Source: CAZKXU01 sp964556665
GTDB taxonomy: Bacteria; Bdellovibrionota_C; UBA2361; CAZKXU01
NCBI GenBank assembly: GCA_964556665.1
Contig: CAZKXU010000013.1
Location: 1-49,002, forward strand
DNA length: 49,002 bases
Direction of reading: 5' to 3'
Below, piece after piece: positions 1 to 9,400 of the stretch (its first letter is position 1; each line of letters starts with the position of its first letter). The translations under genes and the position numbers were made by a program. Under the pieces are notes generated by a model, which searched no databases, had not been told where the DNA came from, and saw only the letters and a list, made by a program, of their open reading frames with translations.

Positions 1-667
1 CTAGTTGAAAATGTTGGATCTTTTCGATCACTTAGCTCTTATTTTAGTGGCATTGGTGTGTGAGAAAATGTTCGTTCAAGGTTCAGTGTCTGATCGGTAT
101 TTTCGTTCCCATCGGGCTGTTTATTGGTTCAAAGCGTTTTTGCCTTTACATGGGATTAGAAGTTCCAGCTTCAGCAATGGCAACAAGCGATGGAAATCAA
201 GTCCAGCCCCCAAAAGTATAAAACATTCAAGGTTCTTCGATCTACAAGGGCAATCCCTCTGCCCTAACCTACTCTTTGTATGATATGATTTGTTTATTAT
301 TATTAACTCTGCGTGACTTTCACAAATAAACATTAAATATCACGGCTTGGAGCCACCCTACTTTGCAACTAAGAAATTTCAGTACCTTAAATTCGCTTCG
401 GTAACATCAATTATGAGTCATCGTATCTCTAACTACTCCTCCTTCGGTAACATTTAATTTGAGGCAATGCGCCTATTCACCACATCAACCACCTATGAGA
501 TAACCACCTAATTTTGCTGCGAGTTTAGCATCTGCTAAAAACTCTTGACTCCCTATCCATTCTGTTCAATATTACGCTCAAATATAGAGATTTATCATAA
601 ATTCCTATATAATTATACTAAAGCCTGCAATATTTATAATAAATTTAATAAAAATAAGGATGGCAAC
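1..667. other. Leader region upstream of glnA, no supported gene
   Basis: I see no gene I can support here. An open frame over 5-283 has no recognisable domain and poor composition. A 12-bp direct repeat (cttcggtaacat) lies at 396-407 and 442-453, 46 bp apart. A -10-like TATAAT occurs at 608-613 and a TTGACT at 545-550, but neither has a well-spaced partner, so a glnA promoter is only suspected. No sigma-54 type GG/GC element was found. Confidence 0.4.
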
Positions 668-2110
668 ATGACAGACGTTCCTTTAAGAAATTTTCTTGAA
701 ATTCCGTATGATCGGTTGGAGGAGTTAAACCTTGAGGCGAAGGAGCGTGTTGCTAAGCGCACCTCCGATGGAGATCTTCAGGAACATTACCTCAAATATC
801 TACATGAAGAAAAAAGACTAAAAGCAGTCACGGTTTGCTTCAGCGACATCGAAGGTCGTTTCCATATGTTGGACTACGACAAGAAATTCCTTCTAAAAAG
901 TCATGATAATTTAACCTTTGATGGGTCATCTATTCGCGGATTCTCTGTAGTACGCGAATCAGACCTACGCTTAGCAATTGATTGGGGATCTTTTAGATGG
1001 CTGCCAAGTGATGTCTTTGGACCAGGCAAAGTGATCGTATTTGGATTAATTAAAGATAAAGACGGAAAGCCCTACACCTCTGATATGCGCGGGAGACTGG
1101 GGGAATATTGCAACCAGCTGTATAAACAGAATGGCATAACTGCAAATGTAGCAGTTGAGTGTGAGGGATTTCTATTTGAGGGCATCAATGCGGAGCAGAA
1201 CTACAACTCCCGTGATGGATTCAAACTTGTATCAAGCGGCGGTTATTTCAATTCACTACCAAAAGATCCGCTTAAACTCTTCATCGATGGCTTTGCAGAA
1301 GCACAACGCGCCTTAGGGTTTGAAAATGAAAAAGATCATCCTGAAGTTGCGCCTTCACAGTTTGAGCTTAACTACACCTACTGCGATGCCGTACAAGCTG
1401 CCGACCAGTTACAGCTCTATAAACTTATCGCTCGCCAAGTTGCTGCCAACATGGGGCTAACAGCATGCTTCCTGCCGAAACCAATCGCAGGAATCAACGG
1501 AAGCGGAATGCATTGCAATATGTCGTTGATGCAGAAAGGGAAGAATATTTTCTGGGATCCAACCGGCGAAGAGAAACTCTCTGCTAAGGCTTGGGATTTT
1601 GTGGATCGCCTGCTCAATAACGCAAACGATATCTGCTTGATTCTTAACCCGAGTGTTAATGCCTACCGCAGGCTAGATCCGCACTATGAAGCACCAAATC
1701 AGATTAAATCCTCCCCGGTAGATAGAACATCAATGGTGAGAATTCCGATCGGAAATGAGAAGTCGGCACGTATAGAGGTACGCACCGTGGCTCCTGATGC
1801 TAACCCATACTTCTCATTCCTATCTCTCTTTAGAACCGGGCTTGAGGGACCGATGACTGAGCAGATAACACCGGAGAGCCGCCGTACCCGTACCCGCTTC
1901 TTACCGGACAACATATATGACGGTATACGTCTCCTTAAAAACAGCGCATGGATCTCCGAGATGATCGGTGAGGATAACAAGGAGAAATTTCTACAAAGGA
2001 AACAGGCCGCAGCAGATCGTTGCCCGAAAGAACTAGGCACTAGGGTAAAGACAAGCGAGATCCTCTTTCACCATGAGGTGACGAATCAGTATATCTGGTC
2101 GAAGTTTTAG
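668..2110 (+). CDS. glnA: Type I glutamine synthetase
   Basis: This enzyme joins ammonia to glutamate using ATP and is the main cytoplasmic ammonia-assimilation step. The 480-residue product has the N-terminal beta-grasp region with the FDGSSIRGF segment, the ATP-binding stretch KPIAGINGSGMHCNMSL, and the C-terminal EVTNQY segment typical of GSI. The open frame runs further upstream (to 545), but the ATG at 668 has an AAGGA ribosome site about 8 bases before it and matches the usual GSI length; the upstream part is low-complexity AT-rich sequence. I do not see the NLYDLP-type adenylylation loop, so control by GlnE-type adenylylation looks unlikely (inference). It is a stand-alone gene followed by a REP-like hairpin. 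Confidence 0.93.
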   Translation: MTDVPLRNFLEIPYDRLEELNLEAKERVAKRTSDGDLQEHYLKYLHEEKRLKAVTVCFSDIEGRFHMLDYDKKFLLKSHDNLTFDGSSIRGFSVVRESDLRLAIDWGSFRWLPSDVFGPGKVIVFGLIKDKDGKPYTSDMRGRLGEYCNQLYKQNGITANVAVECEGFLFEGINAEQNYNSRDGFKLVSSGGYFNSLPKDPLKLFIDGFAEAQRALGFENEKDHPEVAPSQFELNYTYCDAVQAADQLQLYKLIARQVAANMGLTACFLPKPIAGINGSGMHCNMSLMQKGKNIFWDPTGEEKLSAKAWDFVDRLLNNANDICLILNPSVNAYRRLDPHYEAPNQIKSSPVDRTSMVRIPIGNEKSARIEVRTVAPDANPYFSFLSLFRTGLEGPMTEQITPESRRTRTRFLPDNIYDGIRLLKNSAWISEMIGEDNKEKFLQRKQAAADRCPKELGTRVKTSEILFHHEVTNQYIWSKF

Positions 2111-2123
2111 CTTTATGTATAGG

Positions 2124-2157
2124 CTGGGATTGCGGGCTGGAAGCCCGCGGTCCCAGT
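2124..2157. repeat. REP-like palindrome, single unit
   Basis: A GC-rich hairpin unit with outer box CTGGGA...TCCCAG and inner palindrome GCGGGCTGGAAGCCCGC. The same unit occurs in inverted pairs at 45906-45981 and, in variants, at 12343-12422 and 24121-24209. It lies between the convergent ends of glnA and the collagen-like gene and may help end transcripts or protect mRNA 3' ends, although there is no T-run. Confidence 0.75.
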
Positions 2158-2173
2158 GAGCGGTATCCAAAAA

Positions 2174-2830
2174 TTAGTCTTCACAAAGTACCGTTGCCTG
2201 AGTAGCACATCCGACAGTATCGTTACAACCAGAAACTAAGAACCAGCGACGTTGTCCATTAGCATCGACTCCTACCGAGCCAAAGGAGATCTTATCTTCA
2301 CGATCTAAGCCAAGCGGACGTTTAAATGACTCTACATCAAGACCGACACCTTCTGGAAAAACTCCGCCTACAGCATCACTCTCACGTCCATCCGCAATAA
2401 CTCGAAGAGTCAACAGAGAACAGCGGGTATATAATCCCAAATCCTTAACCTGAGTAGTGGAACTAGTGGTACGATCTTGAATCGTAATCACTCCGGTTTG
2501 AACTGTTGGAGATCCATCAGCTCCTGCCAAACCTATATCACCCTTATCTCCTTTATCCCCCTTCTCACCCTTCAGAGATTGTTGAACCTGTAGGCTGGAT
2601 ATCGAGGAATCTATTAGGCTCTGGACATCTGAGAATGAGGTAAGCTCTGCAACTTTAGCAAAGCCGTGCGGACATGCGCCTGTCTGAATAACCCTTAAGG
2701 CCTGCACCCGCGTGTTGGCGTTTTTCACCCGCACCCTATTCTTGCGCTGGCAGAGCGAAGCTGCATCTGCCCCCTCAACAACTAATACTGTTAGTATAAA
2801 CGTTGAAAGAATACAAAAGATTTTTTTCAT
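2174..2830 (-). CDS. Secreted protein with short collagen-like repeat
   Basis: A 218-residue protein of unknown role. It begins with a clear signal peptide (MKKIFCILSTFILTVLVVEG, cleavage probably after ADA). After a Cys/Arg-rich stretch comes a short helical segment, then a run of Gly-X-Y triplets (GEKGDKGDKGDIGLAGADG) at roughly residues 100-120, and then a globular C-terminal region with four cysteines. Short collagen-like stalks in bacteria usually trimerise surface or exosporium-like proteins. The frame extends upstream, but the ATG at 2830 directly precedes the signal peptide and has a GGGTAAG upstream, so I chose it. The next gene upstream is the secreted subtilase, separated by a large palindrome. 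Confidence 0.75.
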   Translation of the reverse strand: MKKIFCILSTFILTVLVVEGADAASLCQRKNRVRVKNANTRVQALRVIQTGACPHGFAKVAELTSFSDVQSLIDSSISSLQVQQSLKGEKGDKGDKGDIGLAGADGSPTVQTGVITIQDRTTSSTTQVKDLGLYTRCSLLTLRVIADGRESDAVGGVFPEGVGLDVESFKRPLGLDREDKISFGSVGVDANGQRRWFLVSGCNDTVGCATQATVLCED

Positions 2831-2918
2831 TATACTTACCCGATAGATAAAACACCGGTGAAAAATAGCACGAGTATTGCTTCGCGTAAATATAGAGAAA
2901 TTATGGAAATATTTGCAT

Positions 2919-3104
2919 CTAGTGCTCCTCCAAATAAGTTTTTTCACGTCTAGCATCACATCGTTGCCCCACCTTGTCACGCTTCTCAGTCGGAAAATCC
3001 TCGCAATACTTCAGTATTGCTGCGGATTTCCTCCTTCCGAGGCGTGCCAATCTGGGGCAACGCTGCGCGCTATACGTGAAAAAACTTATTTGGCGAAGCA
3101 CTAG
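2919..3104. repeat. 186-bp near-perfect palindrome
   Basis: The two ends (ctagtgct / gcactag) and successive blocks mirror each other: AAATAAGTTTTTTCACGT with ACGTGAAAAAACTTATTT, GTTGCCCC with GGGGCAAC, and the centre GCAATACT-tc-AGTATTGC at 3003-3020. Single-stranded DNA or RNA from here would fold into one long hairpin. Both strands have short open frames only because of the symmetry. It sits between the 5' end of the collagen-like gene and the 3' end of the subtilase gene, and is probably a non-autonomous mobile repeat or structured element. Confidence 0.8.
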
Positions 3105-3161
3105 AACTTACAGATCAAGTCTTACTCCATATCACCAAGTCCATATTTGAAAGGCGATCAT

Positions 3162-4832
3162 TTAGTTTACGGCCAAAGCTATAGAATTAAGGACAGCAAC
3201 CGGGATGTCGGTATTATTAGGATCCAATATTAATGCAGAGAGGTGAATCGTCTTGCCTTTAAATAAATTACCGTCTGGGATTCTCAAGGTAGCAGTGGCT
3301 TTGCCCGATCCATCAAGCGAACCGAAGAATTTGCTAAAGAAATAGCTGTTTATATACTTAATCATTACGTCAGTCACCACACCATAATTAACAGGGATTG
3401 TCTGATAGAATGAGGGATAGATTGTAGAAAGATCAATTCCTGGTTCGATACCAGCCTCGGTAGGAACAACTACATAGATATAGTTAGGATACTTTGGGAC
3501 ATTTATATATATATCAACCGCATCCCCAATTGAGGCATTTGATCGAGATAGATTGACACCGATAGCGCGATTATACGCGGTTACTGGGTTAGCCAAGCCC
3601 CACTGAAACTCAGAGTCCTTACCTGGATTACCTAGGTCATCTGCGCTCTGCTGAACTACCAAGCTTGCGCTGGTTGCATCAAGAGCAGGATTAGCTGTTC
3701 TCACAATTGCAGCGACTGCAGAGACATGTGGAGCCGCCTGAGAGGTTCCTGTCATGACAGCAGTTAGACCGTTTTGAAAAAGACTAAGGATTCCATCTCC
3801 CGGAGCAATCATATCACACCAATCCCCATAATTACTCCAACGACTCCGTTTTATGCTGGATGGCCAATCTCCTGACATTGTACAGATTACCCCATCATAG
3901 GCTGCAGGATAAAACTTGGAGTTAGTAGCTAAATTGCCAGCTGCTGCAACCTGTACTACATCCAGAGACCTTGCATAGTCCACCGCTGCTTTAAGTACGG
4001 GATCGCCAATGCTATCACCTAAACTATAATTCGAAACCAATGCTCCATTATCAGCGGCATAAGTAATGCCTAACGAAATACTGCTAATAGTCCCTCCTCC
4101 TAGAGAGTCAAGAACTTTTACCGCCATCAGAGGCGCAGTCCAAAGGAACCCTGCTACCTGATTAGCATTATCTGTACTGGCAGCAATGATTCCTGCAACA
4201 TGGCTGCCATGCCCGAAGTCATCATTCGGATCGTTGTCATTATTCATAAAGTCCCAGCCGTGCACATCATCTATATACCCGTTACCATCATCATCTTTCT
4301 TATTACCCGCAATCTCCCCAGGATTAGTCCAGATGTTTGCTTTAATATCAGGATGATCAAGGTCAATCCCACTATCAACAACAGCGATTGTTACTGTCGA
4401 TTGCCGCAAAGCTGGAGTGTTCCAGACCTCATCAGCGTTAGTTGCCGGCATATTCCATTGACTAGAGTAGTTTGTGTCGTTGGGGGTGTAAGTCGAGTGA
4501 GCGACATTATCACGTGCTGCATAGGTAACTCCAGGAATTTTCCTGTAACGTTGGGCGGTTGCATCAAGTGCAGCGACACTCATGACTCCTGCGGTAGGAA
4601 ATTTAATCATGTAAAAATCTTTTAAGTGCTCGTTGTATCCCTCCCTATTTTTAGCTTTAACGTTAAAAAGTGGTTCTACCTTGGCCTTTAATTCAATATT
4701 CAGACTGTTCAGAGCTTCTTCATTAGTATTGATAATTTTTGCAATGATATAGGAATCCTTGGCGTAAGCTGGCAACTGCCACCAAAACATGGCAACTAGT
4801 AGAATTAATAGAGAATAAGTATATTTTACCAC
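3162..4832 (-). CDS. Secreted subtilisin-like serine protease (S8)
   Basis: An exported endopeptidase of 556 residues. It has an N-terminal signal peptide (to about residue 24, PAYA), an I9-like propeptide region (about 26-110), and an S8 catalytic domain with the triad visible as D153 (VVDSGID), H208 (GHGSHVAG) and S364 (GTSQAAPHV); the oxyanion asparagine is N300 (AAAGN). The aspartate-rich stretch at 179-206 (KKDDDGNGYIDD, NNDNDPNDD) is like calcium-binding loops of this family. About 130 residues after the protease domain form a C-terminal domain of unknown type. The start ATG at 4832 directly precedes the signal peptide. Substrate unknown; the neighbouring secreted collagen-like protein could be a partner, which is speculation. 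Confidence 0.9.
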   Translation of the reverse strand: MVKYTYSLLILLVAMFWWQLPAYAKDSYIIAKIINTNEEALNSLNIELKAKVEPLFNVKAKNREGYNEHLKDFYMIKFPTAGVMSVAALDATAQRYRKIPGVTYAARDNVAHSTYTPNDTNYSSQWNMPATNADEVWNTPALRQSTVTIAVVDSGIDLDHPDIKANIWTNPGEIAGNKKDDDGNGYIDDVHGWDFMNNDNDPNDDFGHGSHVAGIIAASTDNANQVAGFLWTAPLMAVKVLDSLGGGTISSISLGITYAADNGALVSNYSLGDSIGDPVLKAAVDYARSLDVVQVAAAGNLATNSKFYPAAYDGVICTMSGDWPSSIKRSRWSNYGDWCDMIAPGDGILSLFQNGLTAVMTGTSQAAPHVSAVAAIVRTANPALDATSASLVVQQSADDLGNPGKDSEFQWGLANPVTAYNRAIGVNLSRSNASIGDAVDIYINVPKYPNYIYVVVPTEAGIEPGIDLSTIYPSFYQTIPVNYGVVTDVMIKYINSYFFSKFFGSLDGSGKATATLRIPDGNLFKGKTIHLSALILDPNNTDIPVAVLNSIALAVN

Positions 4833-4990
4833 TGCTCCTCCAAATCATGATATTTAATTTAACTAGATAATTAGCAAAAGCTGTACCAGAGCGGTGGGAA
4901 GCTCTTTAATTAGTGGTAACTCAAGATCCTCCTTGTTGAGGACCTTTGAATAGGAAATTTTCTTACTTACTACTAAGCATATTACTACAA

Positions 4991-6856
4991 CTAAATAACC
5001 CCCTGCCTTTTTAACTCAATCGCTATCAACGAGATAGCACTTGGGGTTATTCCAGGAATACGCATCGCCTGTCCGACTGAGTAAGGCCTAAGGCGTTTTA
5101 ACTTTTCGCGCGCCTCTATGCGTAAGCTATGGAGCTCGTCGTATGAAAAATCATCCGGTATACGAACCTCCTCTATCTTCTTCATACGCGCAATCTCATC
5201 ATCCTGTCGCGTGAGATAACCTTTAAATTTAATCTCTGTCTCTAATGCCGCTACAATATCAGGGGCGAGCGATTTCTCGAATGGATAACGAACGAGGAGA
5301 TCCTCCATTCTAAGCTCAGGGCGCCGCGCTAATACCGCCAAAGTAATACTATCCTTTAGCTCAGCGCTGCCTTGAGCACTCAACCATACGTTAGTATCCG
5401 GAGTGGGCTTTATTCTAAAGTTTTCGCTCCAGTGCAAGGCTTTCTGCAGGTCCTGATCTCGACTCTCAAACCTTTGCCACTGTGTGTCTGTAATAAGCCC
5501 TAGCTTTCTAGCTAAAGGAGTGAGGCGTGATGCGGCGTTATCTTCACGCAGAACCAACCGGTATTCAGCTCGCGAGGTAAACATCCGATACGGCTCATCT
5601 ACTCCATTATTTATGAGATCATCTATCATCACCCCTATATATCCCTGTCCACGACTGATTATCAGCGGCTCACTACCACTAACCCGCAAAGCTGCATTCG
5701 CACCGGCTACTAATCCCTGCCCCGCTGCCTCCTCATACCCGGAGGTACCATTTATCTGGCCTGCTAGGAAAAGGCCCTCTATGAGCTTAGTCTCAAGGGT
5801 CGGTTTAAGATTTCGCGGATCTATAAAATCATATTCAACTGCATACCCGTACTGTAAAAACTGCACATTCTTAAGCCCTTTGATCTTTCTTACAAACTCC
5901 TCCTGTACATCAACCGGTAAACTTGTAGAGATGCCGTTTGGATAAACAATATCAGAGTCATGACCCTCCGGCTCAAGAAATATGTTATGAGAAGTCTTAT
6001 CTGCAAAACGGTATACCTTATCTTCGATCGAAGGACAGTAACGAGGCCCGCGTGACTGAATCTGTCCGTTAAACATCGGGCTGCGTTCACGATTAGCCCG
6101 GATAATATCATGTACATCCTCTGCTGTGGAGGTTATCCAGCAGGAGATCTGAGGCTGTGTGATCGCATCTGTCATAATAGAGAACGGCTTAGCCGGATAT
6201 TCGCCGGGCTGCTCCTGTAGAGAATTGAAATCAATCGTGGAGCGTCTAAGTCGAGGCGGCGTACCGGTCTTTAGACGGCCCAACTCAAACCCTAATGTCC
6301 TTAGAGAATCACTTAGAGCGTTAGAGGCAAGATCCCCTTGCCTTCCGCCAGATTGCTGCTCGGCACCTGTATGCATGAGTGCTCGTAAAAATGTGCCGGT
6401 TGTGACTACTACAGACTCACAGGATAGAGCAACTCCATCGGCAAGTCTTACAGCTGATACCTTTCCAGCTCTTGCCTCAATTGCCGATACTTCGGCCTCT
6501 ACGACCGATAAGTTAGGCTGCGCTTCAACAGCCTTTAAAACAGCACCCTTATAAAGATCCCGATCGCACTGCGCGCGGCTCGCTCGTACTGCTGGACCTT
6601 TACTTGAGTTTAAGGTCCTAAACTGGATTCCGGTTAGATCGGTAACACGCCCCATCACTCCGCCTAGAGCATCCACCTCCTTTACTATGTGCCCCTTACC
6701 AAGACCACCAATTGCAGGATTACATGACATCTGCCCAATTCCAGCACGGCGCAAACTAATTAAGGCCGTAGGCTGTCCAAGACGAGCTGCCGCACATGCA
6801 GCCTCCACCCCAGCATGACCACCACCAATTACAATAACTTTATAGGAATTTTTCAT
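4991..6856 (-). CDS. mnmG: tRNA uridine 5-carboxymethylaminomethyl modification enzyme MnmG
   Basis: With MnmE, this FAD protein installs the carboxymethylaminomethyl group on uridine 34 of several tRNAs in the cytoplasm. The 621-residue length is normal. The dinucleotide-binding motif VIGGGHAGVEAA starts near residue 9 and is followed by the family signature SCNPAIGGLGKGHIVKEVDALGG near residue 44; GTSGYEEAAGQGLVAGANA (about 375-395) is the second conserved block. It stands alone here; MnmE, which is often a neighbour, is not in the window. Confidence 0.97.
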   Translation of the reverse strand: MKNSYKVIVIGGGHAGVEAACAAARLGQPTALISLRRAGIGQMSCNPAIGGLGKGHIVKEVDALGGVMGRVTDLTGIQFRTLNSSKGPAVRASRAQCDRDLYKGAVLKAVEAQPNLSVVEAEVSAIEARAGKVSAVRLADGVALSCESVVVTTGTFLRALMHTGAEQQSGGRQGDLASNALSDSLRTLGFELGRLKTGTPPRLRRSTIDFNSLQEQPGEYPAKPFSIMTDAITQPQISCWITSTAEDVHDIIRANRERSPMFNGQIQSRGPRYCPSIEDKVYRFADKTSHNIFLEPEGHDSDIVYPNGISTSLPVDVQEEFVRKIKGLKNVQFLQYGYAVEYDFIDPRNLKPTLETKLIEGLFLAGQINGTSGYEEAAGQGLVAGANAALRVSGSEPLIISRGQGYIGVMIDDLINNGVDEPYRMFTSRAEYRLVLREDNAASRLTPLARKLGLITDTQWQRFESRDQDLQKALHWSENFRIKPTPDTNVWLSAQGSAELKDSITLAVLARRPELRMEDLLVRYPFEKSLAPDIVAALETEIKFKGYLTRQDDEIARMKKIEEVRIPDDFSYDELHSLRIEAREKLKRLRPYSVGQAMRIPGITPSAISLIAIELKRQGVI

Positions 6857-6968
6857 TTTGTTTAACTTATTAGAAAGACTAGATTTATCACAAATTCAAA
6901 GCTAATTCTAGTATTTGCACATCACTTTTACTGCCAGATCCTCCATAACATGCTCTAGGAGTTAGGAA

Positions 6969-7688
6969 ATGGTTGTATCAGCAGTTAAGTGTATCGAGCA
7001 TACATGCGCTCGACAGATGCGTTGCTTTCTTTGCAGCAATGTGACTCAGTCATTTCTTTCGTTTCTAGCAATCTCACTATTGACCGTATCTCTTTCATTG
7101 TTTGCATTCGGTACAAAAACTAAGGAGTCCCCAGCTATTATCATGGCCAACAATGAGGCAGTTGTTGATGATTTAATTATAAGAAGAGCTGCACGAGCTG
7201 AGATCTTGGGACAGGTTAGAGATGTCTCAGGTATAATCAAAGTTCACTCCAGCTCCATGAATGCTCGGGAGGTTGCAAATTCTATCGTGACCGAAAGCCT
7301 CCGCGCCAACTATGATCCACTCTTAGTCACTGCCATTGTGAAATCGGAGAGCACTTTTAAGCCAAAGGCCAAATCGAACCGCGGAGCATTAGGATTAATG
7401 CAGGTGCGACCTAGTACAGCTAAGTATATTAGCCGCATAGGTAATATTGAGTGGCTCGGAAAGGAGGAGCTTACTAACCCTGAATATAATATTAAACTTG
7501 GAATAGCATACCTTAAATACCTAGAGGAAAAATTTGATGGAGACAAGAAGCTTGCTCTCATAGCTTACAACTGGGGCCCAGGCAATCTAAATAAAGCTCT
7601 CCTAGGCAAAAGAAAGATCCCTAAAAGCACTATACATTACGCTGAGAAAATTCTTGCCAATCATCAGATTTGGAAGGAGCGTATTTAG
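6969..7688 (+). CDS. Lytic transglycosylase (SLT domain) with membrane anchor
   Basis: A 239-residue peptidoglycan-cleaving enzyme of the Slt/LysM-less MltC-like type. A hydrophobic segment near residues 25-48 (SFLSFLAISLLTVSLSLFAFG) is a membrane anchor or uncleaved signal. The SLT domain covers about residues 105-235, with the catalytic glutamate in VTAIVKSESTF, then GALGLMQVRPSTA and the late AYNWGPGNL motif. The ATG at 6969 follows TAGGAG closely, supporting this start. It is divergent from mnmG and would act in the periplasm on the cell wall. Confidence 0.88.
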   Translation: MVVSAVKCIEHTCARQMRCFLCSNVTQSFLSFLAISLLTVSLSLFAFGTKTKESPAIIMANNEAVVDDLIIRRAARAEILGQVRDVSGIIKVHSSSMNAREVANSIVTESLRANYDPLLVTAIVKSESTFKPKAKSNRGALGLMQVRPSTAKYISRIGNIEWLGKEELTNPEYNIKLGIAYLKYLEEKFDGDKKLALIAYNWGPGNLNKALLGKRKIPKSTIHYAEKILANHQIWKERI

Positions 7689-7822
7689 CCTATCTTCCTC
7701 ATACTTTTCATGAAAAATGGAGGTTAATAGGGGTAGATTTTATTCGAAGCGAGAGCACTAGCTGATGAATGATCATTCTTTAGAGATATTATAATAAATT
7801 ATTAGGGTATAATCTTATCCTA

Positions 7823-8863
7823 ATGGCACTTATCACTTTACTGGACTTGACCCGAACTAGCGCTGGTTGTATACCGCAACTGGATAGACTGACCTATCCA
7901 CACCTACCGGCACCCAGCAGAGAGGGATATGGCTTGGGAGAAGCCTCATGCGCACTTAAAGCTAATCAACCCGGTTCATTTGGGCATTACCTGGACCTAG
8001 CTAAAGCAAGAGTAGCCTACTTAAGAAGTCTTCAGGAGCTCCTGACTGCAGGTGATCTTGTGGCATTAGGCAGATCTCTTGAGCAATCCGGTTTTTTGCC
8101 TAAGGTTGATTTATTTACCGGTATCTCACTACAGAAGCTAGATCCGAGGGATAGAGCCTTACATGCGTATAATTCCGCAAATTATCGTCTCATGCAACGC
8201 ATACATAAAGATGCTGCGTATCTTGCTAGTGATAATAGAGATACTGATGCAAGAAGCCTGATCGCTACACTCTCACCTCTGCTGCCAACCCTTAGGCTGG
8301 ATCACAGTATAGAATTAGCGCTAATAATGGAGACGCTCCAATCAGGGGCACGTATTTGCCTAGATCGGCTGTTGCATATCTGCGCACTTGCAGTTGAGTC
8401 GATACAAATCACCGGCGATAAACTAAAAATATCAACAGGGGGCCAGCATTACGAAGGAAAAGTTGAAAGAGAGAGTCTAGCTGAAGGGCTGCTAAAGCAC
8501 CTCCGAGTTTTTGCAGGATGCCGCCTACCTAGAGAACAACGGTATATCGGAGACTCTGCTGTCAGAGTCTACGATCCTCCTACAAATCCGTATCTGCCAC
8601 AGTTACAGTCACTTGAAATTACAGGGGAAGAGGCTTGGATACTATTCGATCGCGGGATTTTTTATATTTTCAACAACAGTGGATATGCTTGCGACATCTT
8701 AGGGAACGGACATCTTTTCCTCCGTAACGGCACAGATCACAGCATAGAGATTGATCCTAATTTTATGGGGAAACATGGCAAAAGAGAATGTGATGAGCTT
8801 GCAAAGTTCATTTTTAAAAAGCAGGCTGCTTTGAAAAAGAAAGCTGCTGCTCAAGATACATAA
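7823..8863 (+). CDS. Protein of unknown function
   Basis: A 346-residue soluble protein that I do not recognise. The N-terminal two thirds look alpha-helical (long Leu/Ala runs with Arg and Asp), while residues about 265-325 look beta-rich (AWILFDRGIFYIFNNSGYACDILGNGHLFLRNG). The C-terminus is lysine/alanine rich (KKQAALKKKAAA). No signal peptide, membrane segment or catalytic motif is visible. It is a single gene between the transglycosylase and rnhA, with TAATG context at 7823. Its full open length and clean codon structure make it a real gene. Confidence 0.7.
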   Translation: MALITLLDLTRTSAGCIPQLDRLTYPHLPAPSREGYGLGEASCALKANQPGSFGHYLDLAKARVAYLRSLQELLTAGDLVALGRSLEQSGFLPKVDLFTGISLQKLDPRDRALHAYNSANYRLMQRIHKDAAYLASDNRDTDARSLIATLSPLLPTLRLDHSIELALIMETLQSGARICLDRLLHICALAVESIQITGDKLKISTGGQHYEGKVERESLAEGLLKHLRVFAGCRLPREQRYIGDSAVRVYDPPTNPYLPQLQSLEITGEEAWILFDRGIFYIFNNSGYACDILGNGHLFLRNGTDHSIEIDPNFMGKHGKRECDELAKFIFKKQAALKKKAAAQDT

Positions 8864-8871
8864 GTATCGAA

Positions 8872-9351
8872 TTACACCTCATCCCTAGTCCAGGCAGTCG
8901 CCAGCGCATCAGCATACTCATTCCACAGCCAGCCATTATGTGCTTCTATCCACTTAAGCTTTACTTGCGGGTGAGTCTTATGGAGTGCAAAAAGCTCCTG
9001 CACCAACTCAAGATTTGCGATTGGTCCCGTCTTCCGTTTCCAGCCGCGGCGCTCCCAAGCCGGAGCCCATTCATTCACGGTCTGAACACATAGATTACTA
9101 TCGGAGAAGACCTCTATAAATTCATCTTTCGGCAAAGCTTTAAATGCTTCTATTAAGGCAGTAAGCTCCATACGATTATTGGTAGTATCCGGATGATGGC
9201 CATGCTGTTGACTAATAATCTTGCCATCCCGTACATAAACATATCCCCAACCACCAGGACCAGGGTTTGGTGAGGCGCCACCATCAGTAAAAACACCGCT
9301 CTGCGGACCGGATGAGAAACGATCTAAGATTTCAGCTACTGGAATATTCAT
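8872..9351 (-). CDS. rnhA: Ribonuclease HI
   Basis: Cuts the RNA strand of RNA-DNA hybrids during replication and repair. The 159-residue product has a short N-terminal extension of about 18 residues, then the RNase H fold: D23 in VFTDGGASPNPGPGGWG, the glutamate in NNRMELTALIEA, the aspartate in VFSDSNLCV, and the late NEYADALA aspartate. All four metal-binding acidic positions are present. It is transcribed divergently from mqnB, sharing a 49-bp gap. Confidence 0.93.
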   Translation of the reverse strand: MNIPVAEILDRFSSGPQSGVFTDGGASPNPGPGGWGYVYVRDGKIISQQHGHHPDTTNNRMELTALIEAFKALPKDEFIEVFSDSNLCVQTVNEWAPAWERRGWKRKTGPIANLELVQELFALHKTHPQVKLKWIEAHNGWLWNEYADALATAWTRDEV

Positions 9352-9400
9352 AGTTAATTCAAAATTAGCAAACTAATACAGTAAATGCTATATTAGTAAA

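Noticed and set aside
5..283. Open frame of 92 codons at the left edge
   Set aside because: TTG start, no recognisable domain, biased composition and no ribosome site; kept only as part of the leader region.
545..667. Longer start for glutamine synthetase
   Set aside because: The extra 41 residues are AT-rich low-complexity sequence; the ATG at 668 has the ribosome site and gives the family length.
2877..3104. Two opposite short open frames over the palindrome
   Set aside because: They mirror each other because the DNA is palindromic; no independent sign of coding.
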